Shown: positions 19,033 to 30,429, numbered from the stretch's first letter. The stretch is 64,000 nucleotides of DNA from Bartonella bacilliformis KC583 (GCF_000015445.1 NC_008783.1:1043501-1107500), one strand, 5' to 3'. Made by a program: numbers and translations. Notes: generated by a model from the letters alone, not told the origin.

Positions 19033-19904
19033 GGTCCAACTCCTTCAACACCATTGACAATCGTTGGACTATGCAACCAATCAGGATTTCTCTCAGGAAT
19101 AGTTAAAACATCAACCGGATGATTAAGCCGCGGCATACTCGCTAACAAAGCCTTTGTATAAGGATGACATGCATGAGACAAATCACTCGCAGGCAATTCT
19201 TCCAAGATACGACCAGCATACATCACTAAAACACGATCACAAAAGTCAGCAATTAAATTCAAATCATGACTGATGAAAATAAGCCCAGTTCCAGATTGTG
19301 TAACAAGCTCATCCAATATTGTTAAAACCTGATATCGCACTGTAACATCAAGTGCAGATGTTGGCTCATCTGCAATAATTAAATCAGGCTTAGGGATAAG
19401 CATCATGGCAATCATAACCCGCTGCCCCATTCCACCTGATATCTCATGAGGAAATAACTGCATAACATGTTCAGGATTGCGAATATGAACAGATTCCAAC
19501 ATAGAAACTGTTCTTTCCCACGCTTCCACTTTCGAAACACGATAATGAATACGGTAAGCTTCCACAATCTGGTCCCCAATTCGGATTAACGGGTTAAGCG
19601 AATATTTGGGATCTTGTAAAATCATTGAAATACGTCTTCCTCGAATCTTACGCATTTGAGGCTCACTCGCAGCTAACAAATCAACATTGTCAAAACTCAT
19701 CTTTTTAGCTTTAACAATTGCTGAACTTGGATTGAGTTTCAAAATTGCGCGCCCGGTCATTGATTTTCCGGACCCAGACTCTCCAACAATACCAATTTTT
19801 TCTTTTCCTAAAGAAAAGCTAACACCCCGCACAACATCTACAACGCCACGTGTTGTAGGAAATGAAATGCGCAAATCTTCTATTTCTAATAAATTTTTAT
19901 CCAT
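19029..19904 (-). CDS. ABC transporter ATP-binding protein (DppD-type)
   Basis: About 291 residues. Walker A is G-E-S-G-S-G-K-S, the signature is S-G-G-M-G-Q-R-V, and Walker B is L-I-I-A-D-E-P-T-S-A-L-D. The C-terminal extension with H-P-Y-T-K-A-L-L-A-S-M-P is typical of oligopeptide ATPases. I start at the ATG at 19904, just inside the permease gene. The 10-residue upstream extension is not conserved in the family. Confidence 0.92.
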   Translation of the reverse strand: MDKNLLEIEDLRISFPTTRGVVDVVRGVSFSLGKEKIGIVGESGSGKSMTGRAILKLNPSSAIVKAKKMSFDNVDLLAASEPQMRKIRGRRISMILQDPKYSLNPLIRIGDQIVEAYRIHYRVSKVEAWERTVSMLESVHIRNPEHVMQLFPHEISGGMGQRVMIAMMLIPKPDLIIADEPTSALDVTVRYQVLTILDELVTQSGTGLIFISHDLNLIADFCDRVLVMYAGRILEELPASDLSHACHPYTKALLASMPRLNHPVDVLTIPERNPDWLHSPTIVNGVEGVGP

Positions 19905-20832
19905 TGCGTGGATCCAATATATCGCGAAGTCCATCTCCTAAAAGATTAAAAGCAAGGCTTGTCAATAATATTGCACAGCCTGGAACAGCTGCCAACCACC
20001 AACTGGTCATCATAAATTCACGGCCAGTTGAAAGCATTGCACCCCATTCAGGACTTGGTGGTTGAGCTCCCAGCCCCAAAAAGCCAAGACCAGCAGCTGT
20101 TAAAATGACTGCAGACATATTCAATGCCAATCGTACAATAACGGAGGGAATACACATTGGTGCAACATGAAACAAAATAATTCGCCAAGAAGATGCACCT
20201 TGCAAAGCCACGGCGGAAACATAATCAGATGAACGTATCATCAAAGTTTCTGCACGTGCTAAACGTGCTATTGGTGGCCATGTTACAATGGAAATCGCAA
20301 TTGCAGCATTTTCAATGCCAGGTCCCAAAGCCGCTGCAAACGCGAGTGCTAAAATCAAACTTGGAAAAGCAAAAAAAATATCAACAATACGCATTAAAAC
20401 AATATCAACCCATCCCCCTATGTAACCAGATGCAGTGCCCACAATCAATCCCACTGGCCCGACAATAATCGTCGTTAGAAAAACAGTATAAAGAGTGATA
20501 CGCGCACCAAAAACTAGGCGACTAAAAACATCACGTCCTAATTCATCCGTTCCCAGATAATGCAACATAGATGGTGGCTGCAATCGAAAGGAAAGGTCAC
20601 TGCTTACAATATCATGAGTAGCAATCCAAGGTGCGAAGATCGCACATAAAATAATAGCACAGATGATAACTAAGCCAAATGCAGCTGAAAAATTGCAACA
20701 AAATTTGACAAATGAATGATAAAATTTTTGTATATTCGCTTGAATTGCTGACTGTGGAACATCCTCCTTTAACCAACGCTTCAAAAAAAATGATGCTTGT
20801 GATCCATTATTATTAGCAAGTGTCATAGTCAA
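19897..20832 (-). CDS. ABC transporter permease (DppC-type)
   Basis: 311 residues with a long N-terminal tail, a first membrane segment at about 50-75 and five more. The family motif G-T-D-E-L-G-R-D-V-F-S-R-L is present, and the cytoplasmic EAA loop reads Q-G-A-S-S-W-R-I-I-L-F-H-V-A-P. It pairs with the DppB-type permease, whose gene overlaps it by 4 nt. Confidence 0.92.
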   Translation of the reverse strand: MTMTLANNNGSQASFFLKRWLKEDVPQSAIQANIQKFYHSFVKFCCNFSAAFGLVIICAIILCAIFAPWIATHDIVSSDLSFRLQPPSMLHYLGTDELGRDVFSRLVFGARITLYTVFLTTIIVGPVGLIVGTASGYIGGWVDIVLMRIVDIFFAFPSLILALAFAAALGPGIENAAIAISIVTWPPIARLARAETLMIRSSDYVSAVALQGASSWRIILFHVAPMCIPSVIVRLALNMSAVILTAAGLGFLGLGAQPPSPEWGAMLSTGREFMMTSWWLAAVPGCAILLTSLAFNLLGDGLRDILDPRNG

Positions 20833-21902
20833 CGTGTCCTTGGATCAAAGATGTGATAAAGCAAATCGGAAAGTAAATTAATGGAGATAAAGAGGCATCC
20901 TACAAGCAACGTGCAGCCTAAAACTGCATTCATATCTCCTGCTAAAAGTGCATTGGTCAAATAACGCCCAAAACCAGGCCAAGCAAAAACCGTTTCTGTT
21001 AAAACAGCACCTTCCAATAAAAAAGCATAAGAAAGCCCAACGACAGTAATAGTCTGAACAGAAGCATTCCGAAAGGCATGGCTCCAAACTGTTCGTGCCC
21101 ACGACAATCCTTTAACACGTGCTGTGATAATATATTCCTGATTAATCTGCTCGATCATAAACCCACGAACCATACGACTAATATAAGCCATCCCCCCAAA
21201 AGCTAAAATTAAAGCAGGCATAATGATATGGCTAAAGGCATTGCCAAAAGCCTCCCATTGACCTTGCCTGGCGGTATCCCAAAGAAAAAATCCTGTTGTG
21301 GCTTCAAAAGAATATTCATAAACAAAATCAATACGCCCTGGCCCACCAATCCAGCCAAGTTTCGCATAAAAGACCAACAAGGCCATTAATCCGAGCCAGA
21401 AAGTTGGTGTGGAATAACTTATTAACGTAAAAATACGGACAAAATAATCAATACATGAATTGCGGTACATTGCTGCAAAAACACCAAGTGGAATCCCTAC
21501 ACTCGTACTGATAATAATAGCAATTGTTGCAAGTTCTAATGTTGCAGGAAATACACGTATAATATCTGATAAAACAGAGCGCCCTGAAATTAAAGAATCT
21601 CCAAAATCAAACACAAAAATATTTTGGAGATAATTCCAATATTGGACGATCAATGGCTGATCAAGACCCAATTTATGAAACATGATATCATAAGCTTCTT
21701 GGCTAATATTATCACCAAGAACAGCAATAACAGGATCTAAAGGGAGCAGACGACCAATGAAAAAAGTGATTGTTACCAGACCAAGCAACGTAACAAATAT
21801 CGAGATAATCAGCTTTAATGACTTTACAAAAAAAGCTCTTACATGCAGTGCTTGCTGCTTTTGTGATATAATTGTATCAACTTCTGAAGATGATAAAGTC
21901 AT
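20829..21902 (-). CDS. ABC transporter permease (DppB-type)
   Basis: 357 residues. Six membrane segments carry the motif L-G-L-D-Q-P in the first periplasmic loop and an EAA loop K-G-L-S-W-A-R-T-V-W-S-H-A-F-R-N-A. An N-terminal extension of about 30 residues precedes the first helix. It forms the translocation pore with the DppC-type protein. Operon order is binding protein, this permease, second permease, two ATPases. Confidence 0.92.
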   Translation of the reverse strand: MTLSSSEVDTIISQKQQALHVRAFFVKSLKLIISIFVTLLGLVTITFFIGRLLPLDPVIAVLGDNISQEAYDIMFHKLGLDQPLIVQYWNYLQNIFVFDFGDSLISGRSVLSDIIRVFPATLELATIAIIISTSVGIPLGVFAAMYRNSCIDYFVRIFTLISYSTPTFWLGLMALLVFYAKLGWIGGPGRIDFVYEYSFEATTGFFLWDTARQGQWEAFGNAFSHIIMPALILAFGGMAYISRMVRGFMIEQINQEYIITARVKGLSWARTVWSHAFRNASVQTITVVGLSYAFLLEGAVLTETVFAWPGFGRYLTNALLAGDMNAVLGCTLLVGCLFISINLLSDLLYHIFDPRTR

Positions 21903-22021
21903 TATAGTGATTTCCTAAATAATTACGATACAGTAAGTCTGGTAACATTTTCTCCCTAGAGTGAATATTTCAATCAAGCTTTAAAATAACTTTTTTGTAT
22001 TTTATATTGCTCAATATACGC

Positions 22022-23626
22022 TTATTTCTCAATTAAATTATAGAAAACGCGTGACATACCACCCCAACCCCATTTTTTCACCTCAGGCCCTACCCCAATA
22101 GTGTAATATGTTTGAAATAAATAAGCCATAGGCCCATGATAAAGAATATAATTCTGTAGATCACGATACTGCTCAAAGCGCTTATGTTGATCTTTTTCAA
22201 ACAAAGCATCCATCACCATTTTATTGACTTTTTCATCATAATAGCCAGCACGCCAAGCTAAATACATCGTGTGCTTTTTGGTAAATGTTGGATCAGGATT
22301 AAATACATGACGTAATGAAGGAACATGTCCATCAGGATCAGATGTATTCCACCCCATAATAGCCATGTCATAATTTCCACTACGGACGCGGCTTAACAAC
22401 TGAGCTTGCGCCATTCTTTCAATTTTGAGCTCAATACCAATTTTGCGTGCATTCTCTTGGATAAACTGCGCAACAGAAGACATATAGGTTAAACTGCCAA
22501 TGAACAGATCTGCTTTGAAACCGTTAGGATAACCAGCTTCACTGATCAACTGTTTTGCCTTTTCTAAATCTAACTTAAACGGTGTTCCTTCTTTTTCATC
22601 TAAAGCGCCTACTACACCCAATGGCATATAACTTGCGCGAGGAACGCCAATTCCTTTTAAAACAGTTTTGCCAAGAGTGTCATAATCTACTAGATAACGG
22701 AGCGCTAATCTCACTTTTTCATTAGCTAAAATTGAATTCTTATTATTCAGTGATAAATAAATGGATTGCGGCCGCAAAGTACGTTCAACTCTAACAGGTC
22801 CGCCTTTCTTTTCAATGTCTAAAATATCCTCTGAAGATAGATCACGCGCTACATCTACATCACCCTTTTCTAAGAGAAGCCTCTGACTTTCTGCTTCCGC
22901 CACATGGCGGATCAAGATCTGTTCAATTTTTGGCTTTTCTCCCCAATAATGTTGTGTAGCTTCTAAAACTACCCTTTCTCCTGGATTCCAATTTATCAAT
23001 CTATAAGGACCAACACAAGCTGAACGGGTAGCTAAATATTTATTCCCCATATCGCCATCAACAGCATTTTCTTCGAGAGTTTTGCGATCAAGCAAAGCAG
23101 AAGAATAGGATTGTATTACTGAAGATAATATAAGATAAAGAGGGTACGGCTTATCAAACTTCATTTGTAAAGTCTTGTCATCAAGAGCCTTAATCTCAGT
23201 TTCAATGTTTTCTTTTGTAAATCCATAGTCCATAAATGATTGAGCATAACTTAAGCCCAACTTAACGATCCGCTGGATTGACCAAGCAAGATCGTATGCA
23301 GTTGCAACCCTTCCATCATTAAACTTTAAATTATCACGAAGATGAAAAATAACTACTTTTCCATCATCCGACACATCCCAAGATTCAGCCATCGCAGGAC
23401 GAATTTTTTTAAGATCCTGCGGATCAAATTGTACTAACGAACTACACATATTGCCTAATAGTTCACTGGTTACAATTTCAACAGCTTGTGCTGGATCAAA
23501 ATGGCTAATCGCATCAATATTCCACGCCATCACCAATGTATTTTTGGGAGTTGCACTTTGTGCTGTTGGCGCCAATCCAACTAAAAAAACAATCGATTTT
23601 AATAAAGTATAAAAATTTTTAAACAT
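22022..23626 (-). CDS. Family-5 extracellular solute-binding protein (DppA-type)
   Basis: 534 residues. The signal peptide ends around A-Q-S-A. The mature N-terminus has T-L-V-M-A-W-N-I-D-A and F-D-P-A-Q, typical of peptide/nickel/heme binding proteins (SBP_bac_5). It is full length and is the only intact binding protein of the operon. It lies 119 nt before the permease genes. Compared with the broken copy upstream it shares length, motifs and C-terminal W-x-W-(G/N) and F-Y-N-L-I-E-K. Confidence 0.92.
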   Translation of the reverse strand: MFKNFYTLLKSIVFLVGLAPTAQSATPKNTLVMAWNIDAISHFDPAQAVEIVTSELLGNMCSSLVQFDPQDLKKIRPAMAESWDVSDDGKVVIFHLRDNLKFNDGRVATAYDLAWSIQRIVKLGLSYAQSFMDYGFTKENIETEIKALDDKTLQMKFDKPYPLYLILSSVIQSYSSALLDRKTLEENAVDGDMGNKYLATRSACVGPYRLINWNPGERVVLEATQHYWGEKPKIEQILIRHVAEAESQRLLLEKGDVDVARDLSSEDILDIEKKGGPVRVERTLRPQSIYLSLNNKNSILANEKVRLALRYLVDYDTLGKTVLKGIGVPRASYMPLGVVGALDEKEGTPFKLDLEKAKQLISEAGYPNGFKADLFIGSLTYMSSVAQFIQENARKIGIELKIERMAQAQLLSRVRSGNYDMAIMGWNTSDPDGHVPSLRHVFNPDPTFTKKHTMYLAWRAGYYDEKVNKMVMDALFEKDQHKRFEQYRDLQNYILYHGPMAYLFQTYYTIGVGPEVKKWGWGGMSRVFYNLIEK

Positions 23627-24039
23627 TCTTTTGTACCTTTATTGCGTTTCCTTCTTGAATTTTTTCTTAGCCTCCCTACTTAAGTGCTGTAATCTTTTTA
23701 TTTGCTTTTCAGCTATAGTGCAACAGATTGAGTTTATTTCATAGATTAAAGTCAAAGCGTATTTTCGATCTTCATTCCTGATTAAAATCATAAATCCCAA
23801 CTGAAACCGTAAATCATTGGCATAATACACACAGATACATGCGAGTCACATTGGCAACGTTCACTCAACACGCACAAAGCCCACTTTAAATGAAAAATCC
23901 CTGGAAATTTTAAATATTCCCCCTGCATGGCAATCCCATACTTTAAACTCTTCATGCAAAAGGAAACGGTCCACTCTGATCTCATGGACTTCATGAGATC
24001 AGCTCACTTTTGTAGTTTACATGATGATTCAATATGCGC
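23627..24039. other. Spacer between the two binding-protein genes
   Basis: 413 nt with only short minus-strand frames that do not look coding. It contains the inverted repeat at 23976-24002 and otherwise nothing I can assign. Confidence 0.6.
23976..24002 (-). promoter_or_regulatory. Perfect 11-bp hairpin between binding-protein genes
   Basis: CTGATCTCATG at 23976-23986 pairs perfectly with CATGAGATCAG at 23992-24002 around a 5-nt loop. No T-run follows on the minus strand, so it is not a classic terminator. Hairpins in this position of ABC operons often stabilise the upstream mRNA. Confidence 0.55.
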
Positions 24040-25670
24040 TTATTTTTCAATGAGATTATAAAAAATATCCGACATATTATTCCAAGACCATTTTTTGATA
24101 ACTGGGGAAATAGCAACAACATTATATTTCTGAAACAGAAAAGCATAAGGCCCTGTTTGCATAATTTCATGCTGCAAATCAGCATATTTCTTCATCCGCT
24201 TTTCTACGTCACTTTCAAATAAAGCATCTTCAACCTTATGGTTTATTTCCTCATCAAAATACCCATGATGCCAACTAGGATACGCTGTGTTTCTAGCCTC
24301 AAATCGGTTATCAGGATTATAAACAACCCGTGATGCCATTGAAGAGGATCTACAGATTCGCTATTCCACCCTAAAATAGCTGTATCAAAAGAACGTGCAG
24401 AAACTCTTGAAAATAATTGTGATCCTGCTAAACGCTCAATTTTAATACGTACCCCTATTTTTGCTGCATTATCCTGAATGGATTGAGCAATTAATAAACC
24501 ATAAGGGGTATTTCCTGACGCTAGATTTGTTTCAAATCCATCGGGATAACCCGCTTCAATTAGAAGTTGTTTAGCTTTTTGAATATCAAGCTTAAAAGGA
24601 TTTCCTTCTTTTTCATCCAAAGCACCCAAAGTACCGATAGGCATAAAACTAGCACGAGGAATACCAATATCTTTGAGAACTGTCTCTCCAAAACTATCAT
24701 AATCAATAAGATAGCGCATAGCCAAGCGTACTTTTTCATTGGCGAAAATAGGATTTGTCATATTAAAACCCCAATAAAACATCGCCGGCAGCAACATCTT
24801 TTCAACCTGAATATTTGCTGTTTTTTTAAGTTGTTCCAAAGCCTCAGGTGTTAGGTCCCGTGCAACATCAATATCGCCTTTTTCTAATAATAGACGCTGT
24901 GTCTCTGACTCAGCAACATGGCGAATTAAAATCTGTTTAAGCTTAGGCGCTTCTCCCCAATAATGAGAGCTAGCACGTAAAATAACTGCCTCTCCAGGAT
25001 TCCAACGAAATAATTCATAAGGGCCAGCACAAGCAGCATGGGTAGCTAAATACCGGTTTCCCATATCACCATCTTTTTCGTGTTTCATGATCGTTTCACG
25101 ATCAAGCAATGTAGCGGCACGATTAGCTGCAATATTACTCAGGATAAGCTCTGCTGGATAAGGCTTATCAAATTTCATAACTACAGTTTTTTCATCTGGT
25201 GCTTGAAGTGCATCATCAACTGTTTGTTCTGTAATACCATATTCATTAAATGTCGCTGCACTGGCCATTTTCAATTGAATAACCCGTTTCATACTCCAAA
25301 CAAGATCGTGAGCATTAGCAGGTCGCCCGTCATTAAACGTCAAATCATCACGTAAATGAAAAGTAATCACTGTAGTATTATGATCGCCCGAAACATCCCA
25401 ACTCTTTGCCAAATTTGGCATCATTTTCGTCGCATCATTTTGAGCATGATCAATCAAACGACTACAAACATTGAGAATAATTTCATTGCTGTAAGAATCA
25501 TTAATTTGTGCCGGATCAAAGGTACTAATTCCATCAAGATTCCAAGCCATCACGAGCGTATCAGCAGGTGTTTTCGCTAGAACTTGTTGCGAAAACATAC
25601 CTAAAGCTACAAAAGCCGAAACGAAAGAACAGCTTCTTTTATACATCTTTTTTCTCATATTCATGGAATT
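24040..25670 (-). pseudogene. Second DppA-type binding protein, frameshifted
   Basis: This is a paralogue of the adjacent binding protein, with a signal peptide starting M-N-M-R-K-K and mature start T-L-V-M-A-W-N-L-D-G. The frame is intact to about 24337, where reading jumps to another frame that encodes the proper C-terminus (A-S-R-V-V-Y-N-P-D-N to F-Y-N-L-I-E-K). Restoring one A in C-A-A-T-G-G would rejoin the frames (L-Q-M-A-S-R). About 445 residues are encoded before the break and 99 after. It is probably a recent loss by single-base deletion; a sequencing error is the alternative. Confidence 0.85.
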
Positions 25671-25908
25671 TTCTCCCCACTTTTCCCCTATCGACCAGTT
25701 ATCCCGGAATGATATCACAAATTTTCATTTGTAAATGTTGACTAAGCATAATGCAAACACTATTTTGCAGCCTTGCTTTTTTCAGTTACTGGAACTCACT
25801 TATCTACTACCTTATAGGATATAGGCGGCAAGCCTATGTTAGGTTCATCCTTGATATCAGAGAAAACAGTTACAATTCATACATTGAAACAAAGAAGATC
25901 TCTGAATT

Positions 25909-26511
25909 TTATCGAAAAAAGCACCCTTCCAGATGATCATTGACAATTCCTACTGCCTGCATAAAAGCGTAGCAAATAGTAGGACCAACAAATGTCCAAC
26001 CGCGTTTTTTTAAATTTTTAGAAAGACGCGTGGAAGCAGGTGTTAAAGGATTGGCTTGGAATATTTGAAAATCCATCTTGTCATAACGCTCAGATTGTGG
26101 CGGCTGAAAAGACCAAAAATAGTCGGATAAACTCCCCCATTCTGCTCTTATCTCCTGTGCTCTGAAAGCATTATTAACCACTGATAGAATTTTTCCCTGA
26201 TGACGCACAATGCCTTTATCCTGAATCAAGGTCTTTATCTTCACTTCATCATAATGAACAATTTTTTCAAAATCAAAATCATCAAACGCCTTACGAAAAT
26301 AAGAGATTTTTTTCAAAATTGTTAGCCAAGAAAGCCCTGCTTGAAAACCCTCAAGACAGATTTGCTCAAATAAATGGCGATCATCAAAAACAGGCTTGCC
26401 CCATTGATCATCATGATAAGCACAATAAAGTGGATTGGTTCCTGCCCATAAACAACGAATTTTTCCATCGGCTCCCCTGAGAAGCCCTTTATTCAGCATT
26501 GGCTTTTCCAT
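25909..26511 (-). CDS. tag: DNA-3-methyladenine glycosylase I
   Basis: About 200 residues. Family landmarks include R-C-L-W-A near residue 20, Y-H-D-D-Q-W-G, E-G-F-Q-A-G-L-S-W and the zinc-binding C-terminus with the final cysteine (G-C-F-F-R). Tag removes 3-methyladenine from alkylated DNA. I start at 26511, one base after the xseA stop, which implies coupled translation. Confidence 0.95.
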   Translation of the reverse strand: MEKPMLNKGLLRGADGKIRCLWAGTNPLYCAYHDDQWGKPVFDDRHLFEQICLEGFQAGLSWLTILKKISYFRKAFDDFDFEKIVHYDEVKIKTLIQDKGIVRHQGKILSVVNNAFRAQEIRAEWGSLSDYFWSFQPPQSERYDKMDFQIFQANPLTPASTRLSKNLKKRGWTFVGPTICYAFMQAVGIVNDHLEGCFFR

Positions 26512-26512
26512 A

Positions 26513-27943
26513 TTAAAAAAGCAATCCTTGATCATCTTTCTGTGACTTGATCCGTTTATTTTTCAAAGATCGATTAACAGCGCGATCATGTGTTGAAACG
26601 TCAATTTCACCATCAAAAAAGCGTAAACTTATTTGACCTGTTTCAGGTAACTGCATCAACCGTTTAATCGGCTTATGATCTTTTCCTAATGCTAAAACAA
26701 AACCGCGTTCTAAAATATTTTGATAAGAAGTGCTTTTTAAAAGCCTACATGCCATCTCTACCTGAGCCCTTTGCTTTTCAACATTGCGTAAAAAAGCACG
26801 ATGAAGACGCCCTGTATATTCCTGTATAGCATATTGTGCTTTTTTAGTATTTAATAAACGAGGAGAAAAACGCAAGCTAAGTGCATGAAAATAAAAACAT
26901 TTTTTGTCATAACTAACACAAAGAGCACGCTGTAATCTACTTGAAATCTCATCAAAACCACGCCGTGGCAACGCAAATAATTGATCAACAGTAGGAAGCC
27001 CCCGCACAAGAGCACGCAATTTTTGTTGATGAAAATCAAAATAACGTGCAAGCCCTACACGAAAGCGCGAATTAATTGATGCTAAGTGCACTTCAATATC
27101 AAGCTTAACAGGAACAGCTCTTTCTGCTGCCCCTGTGGGTGTCGGTGCCCGCCAGTCAGCAGCATAATCAATCAAAGTCCAGTCTGTTTCATGCCCAACA
27201 GCAGAGATTACCGGAATAGCAGAAGCATAGACAGCACGAACAACAGCCTCATCATTAAACCCCCATAAATCTTCTAAACTCCCTCCTCCACGGGCGACAA
27301 TAATGAGATCAGGCTTAGGAATCCCTCCCCCTAAGAAAAGAGCATTAAACCCCTCAACAGCCGAAGCTACTTCCCGACCACATGTTTCTCCCTGAACACG
27401 TACAGGCCAAACCAAAATATGCAAAGGAAAACGATCGAATATACGATGAATAATATCACGAATAACGGCTCCTGTCGGCGATGTCACAACCCCTATAATT
27501 TTAGGCATATAGGGCAAAGGCTTCTTATTGGCTGCATCAAATAAGCCTTCTTCTGCAAGCTTTTTCTTGCGATTTTCTAACAGAGTCATCAAAGCACCAA
27601 CACCTGTTGGCTCAAGAGCTTCAATAACAATTTGATATTTTGACGAACCCGGATAAGTCGTAAGCTTGCCCACAGCAATCACTTCCATTCCCTCTTCAGG
27701 AGGAAATGAGAGCTTTTTCATAACGCTTAGCCAAATCACAGCCTCCAACCGAGCTTTGTCATCTTTTAGAGCAAAATAGGCATGACCTGAAGCGTGAGCA
27801 CCGCGGTATCCTGATATTTCTCCGCGTATGCGTACATAACCAAACTTGTCTTCAACAACACGTTTTAAGGCATTTGCTATTTCAGAAACACTAAATTCTG
27901 CTACATTCGTTGCCACTGGTTTTTCAGTAAAAAAATCCGCCAT
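26513..27943 (-). CDS. xseA: Exodeoxyribonuclease VII large subunit
   Basis: 476 residues. The N-terminal OB fold contains R-I-R-G-E-I-S-G-Y and G-H-A-Y-F-A-L-K-D. The catalytic core has [24 protein letters not shown] and [10 protein letters not shown]. With XseB it degrades single-stranded DNA. The family is usually 400-530 residues. It is co-transcribed with tag. Confidence 0.96.
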   Translation of the reverse strand: MADFFTEKPVATNVAEFSVSEIANALKRVVEDKFGYVRIRGEISGYRGAHASGHAYFALKDDKARLEAVIWLSVMKKLSFPPEEGMEVIAVGKLTTYPGSSKYQIVIEALEPTGVGALMTLLENRKKKLAEEGLFDAANKKPLPYMPKIIGVVTSPTGAVIRDIIHRIFDRFPLHILVWPVRVQGETCGREVASAVEGFNALFLGGGIPKPDLIIVARGGGSLEDLWGFNDEAVVRAVYASAIPVISAVGHETDWTLIDYAADWRAPTPTGAAERAVPVKLDIEVHLASINSRFRVGLARYFDFHQQKLRALVRGLPTVDQLFALPRRGFDEISSRLQRALCVSYDKKCFYFHALSLRFSPRLLNTKKAQYAIQEYTGRLHRAFLRNVEKQRAQVEMACRLLKSTSYQNILERGFVLALGKDHKPIKRLMQLPETGQISLRFFDGEIDVSTHDRAVNRSLKNKRIKSQKDDQGLLF

Positions 27944-28308
27944 ATTTCTCAGTTCGCTTAATTATTGGACGCTTTAATACAAATTTTCAAACAATACATC
28001 TTCATTAGAATGAGCAATATCCATCAAAACAGTATTCATTGAAATTATAATTTAAGGCATAATATGTGAATACACTCAACCTTTTCAAAAATTTTTACAA
28101 TCATTCAAGGATCAGAAATATTGATAAAATTATCAATATTTTTCGATAAATCCTAAGAAAATCAAAAGCTCGATACATAATAAAAGAAATATTGCATGAA
28201 AAATTCAAGAGAGAAAAAAATTAAACAGAAAATAATAAAAGAAAAACCCTTTTTTCTTGCTTGTTATGCCCTATAGCCCATAGTACACTTTATTTTAGGG
28301 GCGATGAA
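27944..28308. other. 365-nt AT-rich gap
   Basis: Divergent spacer between xseA and the DUF6460 gene. It is very AT-rich, with no frame or RNA I can support. Confidence 0.6.
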
Positions 28309-28584
28309 ATGCATAAAAATTTGTTTAACTCTCTTCACTCATTTCTTGGTGATACACCAGGGCGTGTTACCTTCAAACTCCTTATTTTTTCTGTGCTTGT
28401 TGGCATTGTCATGAGCCTCTTTGGGTGGACGCCTATAAGGTTCATTGAAGGAATCATAAAATACTTACAAGCTCTATGGAATGCAGGATTTATAACTTTT
28501 ATAAACCTCGTCCATTTGGCTGCAACAGGAGCAGTTATTGTCGTACCTGTTTTTCTTATTTCTCGGATTTTAAGTAAGAAATAA
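28309..28584 (+). CDS. DUF6460 membrane protein
   Basis: About 91 residues starting M-H-K-N-L-F, with L-G-D-T-P-G-R-V near residue 14 and two membrane segments (about 25-45 and 62-85), ending S-R-I-L-S. It resembles a small rhizobial membrane family (DUF6460) of unknown function. The upstream AGGGGCGATGAA supports starting at 28309 or 28303 rather than 28261. Confidence 0.7.
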   Translation: MHKNLFNSLHSFLGDTPGRVTFKLLIFSVLVGIVMSLFGWTPIRFIEGIIKYLQALWNAGFITFINLVHLAATGAVIVVPVFLISRILSKK

Positions 28585-28733
28585 AAGACCTTAAAACCTT
28601 CTTCATTTTACCCTTATAGCTAAAAATCAAAAAAACAAACTCTTGAAAAAACGAAAAAACATGATGTCATCATTGTTATAGATATAATAAAGCAAAAACG
28701 GATAAACAATTTTACGTGATAAATTTTGAAGTT

Positions 28734-29298
28734 TTAGTGACGTTTTTTGAAAGAAAGCGTACGCCGTGCAACTTCAATTAAACCATTTGATGATTGTTCA
28801 TCAATAAGACTTTTTTCTGTTAAAGAGTCTTCTAAACACTCCATAGAACCTGTTGTAACAGAACTTAAATTCCCCTGTTGCAGCGAATTTACAGGCTCTA
28901 TTTGTATAGGATTTAATTTTTCTTTTTTCGAAAAATTTACTTTCTCTTGATACCGAAGAATCTCTTTGGTTCTCTTCACACACCATATTCGCAAGATGAC
29001 GCATAGCAGAATCAGGTGATTGTGCAGAAAAAGCACTCTGTGTCACAATAGGTTTTTTGAAGCTTTTTCTTTCATGAAGTAGATACTGGATAAGCGTTTT
29101 AGTAATGTCTAAGCATTCAAAAATCTTCTTTTGTGCCTGACTACGCGCATAATGCTCAGCCACAATGGCACGGCTAATGTCATCCAAATAAGATGTTATG
29201 CTGTCATTTGCAGAATGACGCATCATTAAGCGACAGGATGGTTTTTTTGTCTGCATTTGTGCATACACATAACGTAATTTGCTAGCAATATCTGACAT
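28734..29298 (-). pseudogene. Hypothetical protein, probably frameshifted
   Basis: The start at 29298 has GAGG five bases upstream. The first ~115 residues are helical and look coding (M-S-D-I-A-S-K-L onward). Beyond about 28935 the same frame turns into Cys/Phe/Tyr-rich sequence, while a neighbouring frame carries a sensible C-terminus ending A-R-R-T-L-S-F-K-K-R-H at 28734. The switch lies at an A6-G-A5 tract (minus strand). I do not recognise the family. An intact gene with a short overlapping frame is less likely. Confidence 0.5.
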
Positions 29299-29676
29299 TG
29301 TTACCTCAACAGATTTCTCTGTATCCTGCCTGTGTTCCACATCAAGAGCAGAACGCTTGTTATCTGTAACCGAATTTGTAACGCAATGCCTTATATTCAC
29401 AAACACTACTCCTATTATATTTCTTTAGGAATCTTATTAATTGTAAAGAATATGACCTATTTTGGTAAATAGAGTTTTAAAAACTACAAGAAGAATGAGC
29501 AATTGATAGCATAATGAAAAAGCAATTAATCAACAACAAACCGAAGAAAATAAAAGAGTATAAATAAGCAATTATATAACTAAAAAACAAATTATGATAA
29601 AAGTTCAATTTTAAATGGTTTTGTTTCTTGTGGTTGCTACTATAAATCTATGATCATATAAACGAAGAGGATCATT
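29299..29676. other. 378-nt gap before etfB
   Basis: Divergent promoter region, AT-rich. AACGAAGAGG at about 29660-29670 is the etfB ribosome binding site. Nothing else can be assigned. Confidence 0.55.
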
Positions 29677-30429
29677 ATGAAAGTAATTGTTGCTGTTAAA
29701 CGTGTTGTTGATCATAACATCAAAATACGTGTTAAAGCTGATAGCATGGGTGTTGATCTTTCCCATGTGAAAATGTCTATGAACCCTTTTGATGAAATTG
29801 CTGTGGAAGAGGCAGTACGCCAAAAAGAAGCAGGAAAAATTTCAGAGGTTATTCTTGTTTCAATCGGACAAGACGTAGCACAAGAAACTTTGCGGACAGG
29901 ACTTGCAATGGGAGCTGATCGCGCTATCCTCATCAAAACTGAAAAGACACTAGAGCCTTTAGCAATTGCTAAAACACTCAAAAGCATCATCCTTGAAGAA
30001 AAACCAGACATGGTCTTTTTAGGAAAACAAGCTATTGATGATGATAGCAATCAAACGGGTCAAATGTTAGCAGCTCTGCTTGGTTGGGGACAAGCAACTT
30101 TTGCTTCACATCTGCATATAGAAAATGGAAAAGCGACCGTTACCCGTGAAATTGATGGAGGAACACAAACTATTTGCGTGCCTCTTCCCATGGTTATGAC
30201 TGTTGACCTGCGGTTGAATGAGCCACGCTATACCTCCCTGCCTAATATCATGAAAGCGAAAAAGAAAATCATTGAACAAAAAGAAATCTCTCATCTCGGC
30301 ATAGATACACAGGCACGTTTAACGACGCTTCGTGTTGAAGAACCTAAGCCTCGTCCAGCTGGGATGAAAATCAACAATGTTGCAGAACTTGTCAGTATCT
30401 TAAAGGATAAAATATCCTTAAACATTTGA
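29677..30429 (+). CDS. etfB: Electron transfer flavoprotein beta subunit
   Basis: 250 residues, beginning [12 protein letters not shown]. It contains [12 protein letters not shown] and the C-terminal [15 protein letters not shown] signature of ETF beta. With EtfA it carries electrons from acyl-CoA and other dehydrogenases to ETF:quinone oxidoreductase. It is the first gene of a three-gene operon. Confidence 0.97.
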   Translation: MKVIVAVKRVVDHNIKIRVKADSMGVDLSHVKMSMNPFDEIAVEEAVRQKEAGKISEVILVSIGQDVAQETLRTGLAMGADRAILIKTEKTLEPLAIAKTLKSIILEEKPDMVFLGKQAIDDDSNQTGQMLAALLGWGQATFASHLHIENGKATVTREIDGGTQTICVPLPMVMTVDLRLNEPRYTSLPNIMKAKKKIIEQKEISHLGIDTQARLTTLRVEEPKPRPAGMKINNVAELVSILKDKISLNI

